Below, one piece after another: positions 8,270 through 18,364 of a stretch of 64,000 bases of DNA. The translations under genes and the position numbers were made by a program. The first letter of the stretch is position 1. Every line of letters begins with the position of its first letter. The stretch lies in contig JAFGBK010000070.1 in the NCBI GenBank assembly GCA_016933175.1, forward strand, positions 1 through 64,000, given 5' to 3'. Origin of the DNA: Candidatus Krumholzibacteriota bacterium (GTDB lineage Bacteria; Krumholzibacteriota; Krumholzibacteriia; JACNKJ01). A model generated the notes under the pieces. That model was not told the DNA's origin and ran no database searches. It was given only the letters and a program-made list of their open reading frames with translations.

Positions 8270-10975
8270 CTAGAAGCTCGCCGGATCTTCGATGAACTCG
8301 CTGGGCAGGGCGGCCGAGCTTGCGCTCTGCGGCTGGATGATCGTCGGCGTGATGAAGATGAACAGCTCGCGCTTGCTCTCGGAATCGTTCTGGTAGCTGA
8401 ACAGGCGGCCCATGATCGGGATCTTCGACAGCACCGGCACGCCGTCCCGGAGTTTGCTGTCGCTGCTCTTGATGAGCCCGCCGATGACGGCCGTCTCGCC
8501 GTTGGTGACCATGACCTCGTTGGTGCTCTCGCTGGTGGTGATGATCACACCGCCCTGCACGGTGGCCTCGCTGGCCAGGTCGCTGACCTCGGTGTGCAGG
8601 TTCATCATGATCTTGCCCTCGGGATTGATGTGCGGCGTCACCTGCAGCTTGATGCCGATGGTCGTCAGCTGGGTGATGGCGTTGCCCGCCTCATCGGCCA
8701 CGATGAGCGGGATCTTCTTGCCGACGAGGATGCTGGCCTCGCGGTTGTCCATGGTCATCACGTGCGGGTTGCTGATGATGTTCGCCTTGTTGTCGCGCTC
8801 CAGGGCCTGGAGAGTGACGCTGAGCTGGCCCCAGTCCTGGACGGTGCCCAGCTTGACCTGCGCCACAGGATCCGGGAACTCGCCGTTGACCTCGATGCTG
8901 CCGACCGCGTCCAGGGGATCGCTGACCAGGTTCTCGGCCAGCCAGTGGACGCCCAGGTCGCGGCTGGCGCGGTAGTCCACATCGACGATGCGCGCCTTGA
9001 TCTCCACCTGCGGCATGATGTGGTCGAGCTCGTGCGCCATCTGGATGACCCTGGCGACGTTCTCCGTGAGGTCCGTCACCAGCAGGCTGTTGGTGCGCTC
9101 GTCCACGTCCACCTTGCCGCGCTCGCTGAGCATCTTGCCCAGGGGATCGGTGAGCTCCGCGGCCATCGCGTAGTGCAGCTTGACGACGCCGGTCTCCAGG
9201 GGCTGGTACTCGACGCGCTTCTTCTCGTTGGTCAGGCGCTCCATCTCCTCCTGGATGATGGACTGGCGCGACGCGACGCGGATGACGCCGTACTCCTCCA
9301 CGACGCCGAAGCCGTGCGCCTCGCAGATGGCGTAGAGCGCCTGCTTCCACGGCACGCCCTTGAGCTGCACGGAGACCTTCCCCTTGACGTCGCGGCCCGT
9401 GATGATGTTCTGGCCCGAGAACTCGGAGAAGGCCGCGAGCAGCGTGCGGAACTCGGCGCCGCGGATGTCCAGCGTGATGGGCGCCTCGGGCGTCTTGGCG
9501 CCCGGACCCAGACTGATGGCGGCCGGCGGCGTCGCGGCGGCCGGCGTCGCGGCGTAGCGAGCCGGCGCGGCCGGAGTCTTCGCGGCGGCGGTCGTCGCCG
9601 TCACCGCCTGCCGCGCGGCGGCGGGCGCCGTGGCGTCCGGCGCGGGCGCGGCGCGGTTGGCCTGCCGCGCCTTCGCCGGGGGCGCCTGCACGGCGGCCTC
9701 CATCTCGGGCGGCGCGGTGTCCTGGACCGGCTCGGCGCGGACCGTCTCGCTCGTCACCTTCAGGCGCGGGGTCGTCTCGCTCCCCGTCCCGGCCGGCTCG
9801 GCGCTCGCCACGTCCACGGCGGGCGGAAGCGGCGGGCCCTGCCGGACGGCCGGCGTCGCCTTCGTCACCTTCGCTGTCTTCGCTGCCGCGGGAATCTCAT
9901 CGACCGGCGCGGGCGCGGCGGGCTTCGCCGCGGGCACCTCGTCGACCGGCGCCGGCGCGTCGGATGCCGCCTCGGCCGTGGGTGCTGCGTCGGTCGGCGC
10001 GGGTTCGTCGTGCTTTGCCGCGGGCGCCTCGTCGACCGGCAACGGCGCGGCATGCTCCGCCGCGGGCACGGGCGCTGCGTGCTTCAACGCGGGCGCGGGC
10101 GCCTCGTCGACCGGCGCGGACGCTGCGTGCTTCAGCGCGGGCGCGGGCGTTTCCGCGATCGACACCGGCACGGGACCGTACTGGGTCATCATGAACACGG
10201 GCTCGTTCGAGTCCGGCACGGGCGCGGCGGCGCTCGTCGCCTCGGACACCGCGTCTGGCGCCGCCGCGGGCGTCGCCGCGGGCGCATCCGGCTCCGGCGC
10301 GCCATCAGCGCGCGGCTCTTCGCCGTCGCGCTCCCAGGGCGGCGTGCTCATGGCGTCACCGGGCGCCGGCGTGGCGGTCACCGTCGCCCCCGCCGCGAGC
10401 AGCGGTGCCGGCGGCGTCGCGGGCGCCGTCTCGTGGTCCGCGCGCGCAGCCGGCGTGGGCGTTTCGACGAACTCCTGTCGCGTGCCGGCCGGCGACGGCG
10501 TCGGTGCCGCGACATCCGCCGCGGGTTCCGGGCTGGCCGTCAGCTCGACGTGCGCGCGAGCGGATCGAGTCGCAGGCACCGTCGCGCGCTCCGTGCGCGG
10601 CATGACGCGCAGGACGCTCTCCTCGCGGTCGAGCTCGAAATGCTGCGGGGTGCTCAGATCGAGAACGATCCGGCAGCGCAGGCCGCTGTCCGTGTCGGCC
10701 TCGTTCTGCCCGACGCGGATCGCGGCCACCGCGCCGCGGCCCGGCAGCTGGTGCGAACGCAGTGCCGAACGCACTCCGGGGAAGTCGATGACGAGACGGT
10801 CAGGCTCCTCCATGGAGAACGACCGGCTCTCGTAGGGACCGTCCAGTCGCAGGACCAGGGTCTCGCCCTCCCAGTCCAGCGCCTGCAGGCGCGTCACCGT
10901 CTCCCCGGGGGTCGCCGCCGAAAGGAGCAGGGCCGCAGTGAGCAACCCCAGGATCCCCAGGCTCTTCCAGCGCAT
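8270..10975 (-). CDS. pilQ: type IV pilus secretin PilQ (AMIN + STN + secretin domains)
   Basis: 901 aa; N-terminal AMIN-like region, ITLDIRGAEFRTLLAAFSEFSGQNIITGRDVKGKVSVQLKGVPWKQAL, secretin core ANIISNPHVMTMDNREASILVGKKIP...VIGGLIKSSDSKLRDGVPVLSKIPIMGRLF. Confidence 0.95.
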   Translation of the reverse strand: MRWKSLGILGLLTAALLLSAATPGETVTRLQALDWEGETLVLRLDGPYESRSFSMEEPDRLVIDFPGVRSALRSHQLPGRGAVAAIRVGQNEADTDSGLRCRIVLDLSTPQHFELDREESVLRVMPRTERATVPATRSARAHVELTASPEPAADVAAPTPSPAGTRQEFVETPTPAARADHETAPATPPAPLLAAGATVTATPAPGDAMSTPPWERDGEEPRADGAPEPDAPAATPAAAPDAVSEATSAAAPVPDSNEPVFMMTQYGPVPVSIAETPAPALKHAASAPVDEAPAPALKHAAPVPAAEHAAPLPVDEAPAAKHDEPAPTDAAPTAEAASDAPAPVDEVPAAKPAAPAPVDEIPAAAKTAKVTKATPAVRQGPPLPPAVDVASAEPAGTGSETTPRLKVTSETVRAEPVQDTAPPEMEAAVQAPPAKARQANRAAPAPDATAPAAARQAVTATTAAAKTPAAPARYAATPAAATPPAAISLGPGAKTPEAPITLDIRGAEFRTLLAAFSEFSGQNIITGRDVKGKVSVQLKGVPWKQALYAICEAHGFGVVEEYGVIRVASRQSIIQEEMERLTNEKKRVEYQPLETGVVKLHYAMAAELTDPLGKMLSERGKVDVDERTNSLLVTDLTENVARVIQMAHELDHIMPQVEIKARIVDVDYRASRDLGVHWLAENLVSDPLDAVGSIEVNGEFPDPVAQVKLGTVQDWGQLSVTLQALERDNKANIISNPHVMTMDNREASILVGKKIPLIVADEAGNAITQLTTIGIKLQVTPHINPEGKIMMNLHTEVSDLASEATVQGGVIITTSESTNEVMVTNGETAVIGGLIKSSDSKLRDGVPVLSKIPIMGRLFSYQNDSESKRELFIFITPTIIQPQSASSAALPSEFIEDPASF

Positions 10976-10976
10976 G

Positions 10977-11396
10977 TCAGTCTCCTTCCTTGACGATCGG
11001 CACGCGCAGCGCGCGTCGGACGCCGTCCAAGCTGATCCAGGCCTCGATGGCCGAGTTGCTGATCCGGGTCACCCGGCCGCCGCGGATCGGGTCCCCGCTG
11101 TGCAGGGCGTAGCCCTCGCCGGCTGCATCCTCGACCAGGGCCACCAGGCCCTCGCTGGTGCGGAGCAGGCCCACATAGCGTATCTGCTGGAGGTCGACGG
11201 TCGTGCGGCTCGCGCCCGCCTCCGCCGCCTCGAAATCGGGAATGGCGAAGGGATCGCGCGCCCCGCCGGGGCTGTAGCGGACCTCCTTCAACTTCAACCG
11301 GTTGCCCTCGTCACCCTCGGCGCCGGTCGCCGCCGGCAGAGCCAGCACCAGCGCGAGCAACAGCGGGACGAGGACGCGTCGCTTACTTGCCCTCAT
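10977..11396 (-). CDS. pilP: type IV pilus assembly lipoprotein-like PilP
   Basis: 139 aa; YSPGGARDPFAIPDFE...RYVGLLRTSEGLVALVEDAAGEGYALHSGDPI, position between pilO and pilQ. Confidence 0.85.
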   Translation of the reverse strand: MRASKRRVLVPLLLALVLALPAATGAEGDEGNRLKLKEVRYSPGGARDPFAIPDFEAAEAGASRTTVDLQQIRYVGLLRTSEGLVALVEDAAGEGYALHSGDPIRGGRVTRISNSAIEAWISLDGVRRALRVPIVKEGD

Positions 11397-11988
11397 AGCC
11401 GCCTCCCAGCATGAACAGCGTCGCCTTGAAGCTCGCCTCGACGCTGCCTTCCTTGACGCCGCCCTCGACGTTCTTGCGTGCCGCCGTCTCGTTGAGACCC
11501 TTCAGTACGAGCCCCTCGGTGCGAATGAGGCGGTCGGCGTTGGCCACGAGGCTCAGGAAGTCGCCGACCTTGTGGTAGTCGCCGTGCATCCGCATCTCGA
11601 TGCTGCGCGCATCGATGCCCTGGCCCGGCATGGGCTGGCCCGGCTGGACGAAGTCCACCTTGACGCCCGCGCGGGCGGCGAAGCGGGCGATCTGGCGGAT
11701 GTACTCGGGAATGTCGTCCTGGCGCGGCAGCAACTGCTCCATGCGCCGCCAGTCGCCCTCCAGCTCGGCCAGGCGCTGCTGCAGCACCTCGAGGCGTCCG
11801 GCGTTGCTGCGGGCGAGGGCGAGCTTGCGCTCCTTCTCCTCCACCTGCTGGCGCAGCTGCGTGATTTCGGCCTTCTTGACGCGGTGGCAGAAGGGGAAGA
11901 AGTTAGCGCCGAAGTAGAAGTAGCCGATCACCGCCGCCAGGAGGACGATGAGGATCCGCTTCTGGAGGACGGGGTCACTCAGGTTCAT
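11383..11988 (-). CDS. pilO: type IV pilus inner membrane component PilO
   Basis: 201 aa; single N-terminal TM, coiled coil, LLPRQDDIPEYIRQIARFAARAGVKVDFVQPGQ. Confidence 0.9.
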   Translation of the reverse strand: MNLSDPVLQKRILIVLLAAVIGYFYFGANFFPFCHRVKKAEITQLRQQVEEKERKLALARSNAGRLEVLQQRLAELEGDWRRMEQLLPRQDDIPEYIRQIARFAARAGVKVDFVQPGQPMPGQGIDARSIEMRMHGDYHKVGDFLSLVANADRLIRTEGLVLKGLNETAARKNVEGGVKEGSVEASFKATLFMLGGGYEGK

Positions 11989-12569
11989 GGCGTGCCCTCC
12001 GTGCTGGCGAAGTGGGGCGTGCGCCAGCTCGCCGCCACCGTGAAGTGGATCATCGCGCCCGCAGCCGCGCTATGGCGCTCGGCGCGGACCAGCTGAACGG
12101 TCCCGAAGCGCCCGCTCGCCTCCATGGCGCGCATGAGCTCCGCTATGGGCCGGTAGCCCTCGGCGATGCCCTCCAGGGTCGTCTGCGTGCCGGTCTGGTT
12201 GCGCGTGGCCTGCTGGAGCCACAGGCGCCCCGGCATCACGCCGTTGAGCGCGTTGAGCCATTCGATGTTGTCGAAGCGGCCGCTCTCGAGCTGGCGCACG
12301 AGCTGCAGGCGCTCGGCCAGCATGGCCTCGCGCGTCTCGAGCTGCTCGATGGCCTGGGTCTGGGCCACCAGCCGCTGCTCCTCCTGCACGGCCCTGGCCA
12401 GGCGCTCGTTCAGGGAGGTCAGCTGGCGTCCCTGCAGGGTCCAGCTCAGCCCCGCCGCCAGGGTGACGATGAACAGCGCGCCGAAGGTGATCGCCGTGCC
12501 CAGGCTCGGCAGGGGAAGCTGGCGCGGCCGGGGCCGCTCCTCCACGGGAAGCAGGTTGACGCGGATCAT
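11985..12569 (-). CDS. pilN: type IV pilus inner membrane component PilN
   Basis: 194 aa; MIRVNLLPVEERP signature, single TM, synteny. Confidence 0.92.
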   Translation of the reverse strand: MIRVNLLPVEERPRPRQLPLPSLGTAITFGALFIVTLAAGLSWTLQGRQLTSLNERLARAVQEEQRLVAQTQAIEQLETREAMLAERLQLVRQLESGRFDNIEWLNALNGVMPGRLWLQQATRNQTGTQTTLEGIAEGYRPIAELMRAMEASGRFGTVQLVRAERHSAAAGAMIHFTVAASWRTPHFASTEGTP

Positions 12570-13621
12570 ACCGCCACCTCCCTCAGGCCGAGACCGATGG
12601 CTACGCTGAGCAGTGTCGCGCTCCCATCATCGCGGATCCTCGCTTCGAGCTCCTCGCCCACCGTTAGGGCCTCCGTGGGATCGACGGCCTTGACCGGCAT
12701 CCGCAGGCGCTCCTCCATCTTCTCCTTGAGGTGCGGCAGGTTGCCGCCGCCGCCGCTCAGGTAAATGGTGCCCAGATCCTCCAGCTCGCCGGAGGAACGC
12801 AGGTAGGCCAGGCTGCGCTCGAGGCCGATGGCGATCTCCTCCACGAGCTGGGCCAGGGACTCCTGGCCGGCCTCCTCGGCCTCGATGGCCTCGGCGCCCT
12901 TGCCCAGCAGGTTGAGGGCCTCCTCGTAGGGGATCTGCAGGTCGCGCTGCAGGGTCTCCAGGTAGGAGTTGCAGCCGGCCGCGAAGTCCCGCGTGAAGAC
13001 CGGGATCCCCTCGCGGACGATGTTGATGCTGGTGACCTCCGAGCCCACGTTGACCAGCGTGTAGAGGGACTGGTCGATGCCGAGGGCCTCGTGCAGGTTC
13101 TGGATGGCGAAGGCGTCCACGTCGATGACCTTGGGCGTCATCTGGGCCTCGCGCAGCAGCTGGAGGTGCTCGTAGATCACCTCGCGCTTGGCGGCCACCA
13201 GGAGGACCTCCATCTTGCCCTCGCCCGCGTCCGGCTCGAGGACCTGGAAGTCCAGGCACACGTCCTCCACGTCGAAGGGGATGTGGTTGCTGGCCTCGGA
13301 CTCGATGAGCTCGCGGGCCACGTCCGCGGCCATCTGATCCATGAGCAGGCGCTTGACGATGACCGAACGGCTGGACACGGCCGAGACCACCTGTCCCGGC
13401 TCGATCCCGGCCCGCTCGAAGGCCGACAGGATCCCCTCGAGCAGGAGGTCGCGGTCCATGATCTCACCGCCCACCACCGCGTCGGGCGAGAGCTGGCTGA
13501 TGCCATAGCGCAGCAGCTGCGGCCGCTCTTCGCCCGCCGCCAGTTCCACCACCTTGATCAGGCGGCTGCCGACGTCGATTGCGATGATAGTCGGCGGTTC
13601 CTTGCGGAATGGCAGCTTCAC
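12566..13621 (-). CDS. pilM: type IV pilus actin-like ATPase PilM, GTG start
   Basis: IIAIDVGSRLIKVVEL...SEVTSINIVREGIPVFTRDF...IYLSGGGGNLPHLKEKMEERL. Confidence 0.93.
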   Translation of the reverse strand: MKLPFRKEPPTIIAIDVGSRLIKVVELAAGEERPQLLRYGISQLSPDAVVGGEIMDRDLLLEGILSAFERAGIEPGQVVSAVSSRSVIVKRLLMDQMAADVARELIESEASNHIPFDVEDVCLDFQVLEPDAGEGKMEVLLVAAKREVIYEHLQLLREAQMTPKVIDVDAFAIQNLHEALGIDQSLYTLVNVGSEVTSINIVREGIPVFTRDFAAGCNSYLETLQRDLQIPYEEALNLLGKGAEAIEAEEAGQESLAQLVEEIAIGLERSLAYLRSSGELEDLGTIYLSGGGGNLPHLKEKMEERLRMPVKAVDPTEALTVGEELEARIRDDGSATLLSVAIGLGLREVAV

Positions 13622-13694
13622 ATTACCCTCCCGGACCCTAGGCTTCTCCCGGATGGCACGAAGGCGCCGCTGGCGGCGCAAACCAGCTCATTGC

Positions 13695-13710
13695 AGCAAG
13701 GCACATGCCA
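13695..13710 (-). promoter_or_regulatory. sigma-54 (-24/-12) promoter of pilMNOPQ
   Basis: Minus strand TGGCATGTGCCTTGCT versus consensus TGGCACGNNNNTTGCW, exact spacing, 74 bp upstream of pilM start. Confidence 0.8.
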
Positions 13711-13726
13711 CCGGGACGGCCCGTTC

Positions 13727-14389
13727 CTAGACATCACCGTTTCTCCGCATCGCGCCCCCCTGAGCCCGGATCAGGGCCTCCAGGCGACGCACGTTCTCCA
13801 GGGCCGCTTCCCGCACCATGGGGTGCTCGGCCAGATCGGCGACCTGCTGCCAGAGCTCCATGGCCAGCCGGGGATCCCCGCCGTGCTCGCGGATGTGCGC
13901 CACGAAGCGCCGCCAGGCCGGCGGGGCGCCGGGCAGGCTGCCGGCGCGGCGGAAGTCGTCCTCCGCGTCCTCGTAGCGCTCCAGCTGGAGGTAGTTGATG
14001 AAGCCCTGCTCGTAGGGATAGAGCCATTGCTCCGGGTTGCGCGCCTCGCCCAGTTCCAGCCAGGCCAGCGCGCCCTGCGGATCCGCCATGTTGCTCGCCC
14101 GCACCGCCGCCGCGAAGCTGTAGGCGCGGTGGAACGAGGGAGCCAGGCGCAGGAGCCGCTCCGTGCGAGGGACGAACTCCGCCAGATCGCCCTCGCCCAG
14201 GGCGTAGGCCCCGTAGTACTGGAGGAGGTCGAACCAGAAGTAGTCGACGAGGATGTCCTGGCTGCCCATGAGCCAGCCGGACAGGGGCGGCTCCTCCCGC
14301 GCCAGGCGCGCGGCGCGATTCGGCCCCAGCAACTGGGCAGAGGCCAGCAGCAGGAGCGCCACGCCGATGCCGAGCGCGCTGGTCCTCAT
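13727..14389 (-). CDS. hypothetical TPR-like protein inside pil cluster
   Basis: 220 aa; N-terminal signal/TM, helical-repeat-like sequence (YAFGEGDLAEFVPRTERLLRLAPSFHRAY...-type). Confidence 0.6.
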   Translation of the reverse strand: MRTSALGIGVALLLLASAQLLGPNRAARLAREEPPLSGWLMGSQDILVDYFWFDLLQYYGAYALGEGDLAEFVPRTERLLRLAPSFHRAYSFAAAVRASNMADPQGALAWLELGEARNPEQWLYPYEQGFINYLQLERYEDAEDDFRRAGSLPGAPPAWRRFVAHIREHGGDPRLAMELWQQVADLAEHPMVREAALENVRRLEALIRAQGGAMRRNGDV

Positions 14390-15153
14390 CGTATCTCCCG
14401 CCGCAGGAAGACGGTGATCGCGATGCCCGCCAGGGCGCCCAGGTAGGCCAGGGCGTAGCCGAGGTCGCGCAGCGCCTCCAGGGGCGCGGGCGCCGTCCCG
14501 GCGACGAGGGCGTTGCGCACTCGGAAGAGCTCCAGGTGCGGCAGCAGCCAGTGGAAGGCGGTGGCCAGGCTCCGGGCTAGGGAGTTGTCCGTCAGGGCCG
14601 CCAGGCGCAGCAGGTCCGCCGACAGGTGCCCGGCGAAGAAGACAGCCATGGCCAGGAACACCGTCAGGGCGAAGCCGCTGAAGGTCGAGAACAGGAGGAT
14701 CAGCCCCGCCAGGATGCTCATCTCCAGGAAGTTGTAGGCCAGCGAGATCCCCAGGCCCGCTGTGGGCCCGAGGCCGGTGATCCAGCCCACGAGGCTGTAG
14801 ACCAGGGCGGAGCCCAGGAGCGCCAGGGCCAGGGTGCACAGCAGGCCGAGCAGGCGCCCGAGCACGTACTCGGCGCGCGTGACCGGCCGCGTCAGGATGG
14901 TCAGCCAGATGCCGCGTTCGCGCTCGCGGTGCAGGGTCCAGGCGCCCAGGACCAGCAGGATGAGGACGCCGGACAGGTGGATCCAGGCCAGCCCCAGGTC
15001 GTGGAAGGTCTTCTCGCGCGCGCCCAGGGTCATGGGCGCCAGCAGGCCCACGAGCAGGAGCAGGATCGCCCCCGCCGCGAGCAGGCCGAGGAGCAGGCGG
15101 TCGCGCAGCGTCTCCTGCACGCTGTAGAGGACGAGCACGCCGACGCGCTTCAT
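14386..15153 (-). CDS. ABC-2 type transporter permease (PilI-like)
   Basis: 255 aa; six-TM pattern, LHRERERGIWLTILTRPVTRAEYVLGRLLG, 4-bp overlap with neighbours, synteny with Myxococcus pilH-pilI. Confidence 0.8.
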   Translation of the reverse strand: MKRVGVLVLYSVQETLRDRLLLGLLAAGAILLLLVGLLAPMTLGAREKTFHDLGLAWIHLSGVLILLVLGAWTLHRERERGIWLTILTRPVTRAEYVLGRLLGLLCTLALALLGSALVYSLVGWITGLGPTAGLGISLAYNFLEMSILAGLILLFSTFSGFALTVFLAMAVFFAGHLSADLLRLAALTDNSLARSLATAFHWLLPHLELFRVRNALVAGTAPAPLEALRDLGYALAYLGALAGIAITVFLRREIR

Positions 15154-16163
15154 ACCGTCTCCTTCTCGGGCGCGGGCCGGGGCTCGGGCCGCTGCCCGGC
15201 CGTCGCCGCCTCCGGGGGGCGGGCCGCCGGCGGCGCGGCCGGATGGTCGATGATGGCGAGGATCTCTGCTTCCATGGCGCGCCGGCTGGGGCCCATGGCG
15301 AGCACCGGGATCCCGGCGGCGCTCCAGCGGCGCACGAGTTCCTGGGCCTGGTCGAAGGCGAGCTCGCGGTAGCAGACGGTCCGGCCCTCGGCCACGCCCA
15401 CCAGGTCGGGGCTGCCGGCGCGGATCTCGGCCTCGCGCTCGCTCGGCACGCGGATCTCCAGGGCGCGCACGGCCTCGGCGGCCTCGACGCGCAGGTCGAT
15501 CTCGCGCTGGATCACGCCGCCCGAGAGGACGCCGAGGCGGTCGGAGATGCTCTCCAGCTCGCTGAGGATGTGGCTGGCGACGATCATGCTGGCGCCCTGA
15601 CGCTTCTGGTCCAGGAGGATCTCGTTGACGCGGTGCCGGGCGACGGGATCCAGGGCCGTCAGGGGTTCGTCGAGGATGAGGAGCTCGGGCCTGGCCAGCA
15701 GGGCCAGGGCCAGGGCCAGGCGCTGGATGGTGCCCCGCGAGAGGGCGCGCACCGGCCGCCGGCGGTACTCCTCGAGGTCGAACTCCTCCAGGAGCCAGTC
15801 GATGCGCGTGCGCGGCGAGTGCACGCGCTCGCCCACCAGGGCCCGGTGGAATCGCAGCACCTCGAGCACCGTCAGGCCGAGCGGGAACTGGGGATTCTCC
15901 GGGCAGTAGCCCACGCGCAGCTGGGCGCTGCGCGCGCCGGGGCGCTCGCCCAGCAGCCGGATGCTCCCGGCCTCGGGCCGGCAGAGCCCCATCAGGATGC
16001 GGAAGGTCGTGCTCTTGCCCGCGCCATTTCTTCCCAGCAGGCCGTAGACCTCGCCCTGGCCCACGCAGAGGCTCAGTCCCCGGAGCACCTCGACACGGCG
16101 CCGCAGGCCGACGCGGTAGCCCTTGCGCAGGCCCTCAATCCGTAGCGCCACAGACTCTTGCAT
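15150..16163 (-). CDS. ABC transporter ATP-binding protein (PilH-like)
   Basis: GLLGRNGAGKSTTFRILMGL Walker A, LSRGTIQRLALALALLARPELLILDEPLTALDP signature/Walker B. Confidence 0.9.
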   Translation of the reverse strand: MQESVALRIEGLRKGYRVGLRRRVEVLRGLSLCVGQGEVYGLLGRNGAGKSTTFRILMGLCRPEAGSIRLLGERPGARSAQLRVGYCPENPQFPLGLTVLEVLRFHRALVGERVHSPRTRIDWLLEEFDLEEYRRRPVRALSRGTIQRLALALALLARPELLILDEPLTALDPVARHRVNEILLDQKRQGASMIVASHILSELESISDRLGVLSGGVIQREIDLRVEAAEAVRALEIRVPSEREAEIRAGSPDLVGVAEGRTVCYRELAFDQAQELVRRWSAAGIPVLAMGPSRRAMEAEILAIIDHPAAPPAARPPEAATAGQRPEPRPAPEKETV

Positions 16164-16290
16164 CTTCCCGCTTCCATGGTCGGAGAATGTCCGCCCCCTC
16201 CCGGCATTGCCGAAATCCGGCCCCGGATTCCCTGACAGGGGTTCCGGAACCGGACCTCGCACAAGCCGTTCCATTCGCGGCGAAAGAAGC

Positions 16291-16318
16291 GGCGCGGGGA
16301 TCGGCCGATCCCCGCGCC
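16291..16318 (-). terminator. 28-bp perfect palindrome, probable pilA terminator
   Basis: GGCGCGGGGATCGGCCGATCCCCGCGCC located 20 bp after pilA stop; followed on minus strand by GCTTCTTTC (weak T-run). Confidence 0.6.
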
Positions 16319-16337
16319 CCCAGCTGGGCTCTTGCGG

Positions 16338-16757
16338 CTAGCCGTTGGACAGCGTCAGGATGGCGCCGCCCGCGGCGTTCTGGCCGTAGCAGTTGAGCTG
16401 GTACTGGTTGGCCACGCCGGTCGCGGCCGGGTCCAGATAGTCGACCATGCCCTGCGCGGCGCCCGCGCCGATGCTCAGACCGGCCGCGCCCGTGAAGGGA
16501 TTGGAAAAGACCGCACCGCCGGGCAGGCACGCCGTGATGTCGGCAAGCGCCGTGGCGGCCGGCGGATAGGAACCGTTATTCTGGACACCGTAGTCCTCAA
16601 CGGCCAACTGGGCGGTATGACCGTTGGACTTGACCGCGGCCTCGCGGGCTCGGTCCTGCATGCTGATGAAGTTCGGGATGGCGATCGCCGCGAGAATGCC
16701 GATGATCACGACCACGATCATCAACTCGATAAGGGTGAAACCCTTGTTGGACATCAT
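16338..16757 (-). CDS. pilA: type IV major pilin
   Basis: 139 aa; MMSNKG^FTLIELMIVVVIIGILAAIAIPNFISMQDRAREAAVKSN class III prepilin signature. Confidence 0.95.
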   Translation of the reverse strand: MMSNKGFTLIELMIVVVIIGILAAIAIPNFISMQDRAREAAVKSNGHTAQLAVEDYGVQNNGSYPPAATALADITACLPGGAVFSNPFTGAAGLSIGAGAAQGMVDYLDPAATGVANQYQLNCYGQNAAGGAILTLSNG

Positions 16758-16824
16758 TCCTCGTTACCTCCTAGTTGGCTCGCTGTTCTGGCTCCCGGTG
16801 TCTCCCACTGGCTGCGCCCGGGCA

Positions 16825-16840
16825 CGCAAGCGCGATGCCA
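16825..16840 (-). promoter_or_regulatory. sigma-54 (-24/-12) promoter of pilA
   Basis: Minus strand TGGCATCGCGCTTGCG, exact sigma-54 spacing, 68 bp upstream of pilA ATG. Confidence 0.8.
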
Positions 16841-16864
16841 AGGCCCGCCGCGAACATCGGGTGT

Positions 16865-16876
16865 GCAACGCGTTGC
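16865..16876. promoter_or_regulatory. 12-bp palindrome upstream of pilA sigma-54 box, possible operator
   Basis: GCAACGCGTTGC, 24 bp upstream of the -24 element. Confidence 0.3.
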
Positions 16877-16957
16877 CCGGCAATGGATTGACTGTTGGCG
16901 TCGCCGGCGGTGGACCCGGGGCATCTTGCAGAATGAGGATGGCGCCAGCATGCTGCC

Positions 16958-18343
<1,386 letters not shown>

Positions 18344-18364
18344 GGATGCGGCTCCTGTCCTCGT

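Noticed and set aside
7919-10993. 1024-aa plus-strand ORF antisense to pilQ
   Set aside because: High-GC shadow ORF: low-complexity R/G/H-rich translation with no domain, fully antisense to a well-supported secretin gene
16864-16879. Second sigma-54-like match CGGGCAACGCGTTGCA upstream of pilA
   Set aside because: Correct spacing but poor -24 box; the 16825-16840 site is closer to consensus, and this one overlaps the GCAACGCGTTGC palindrome
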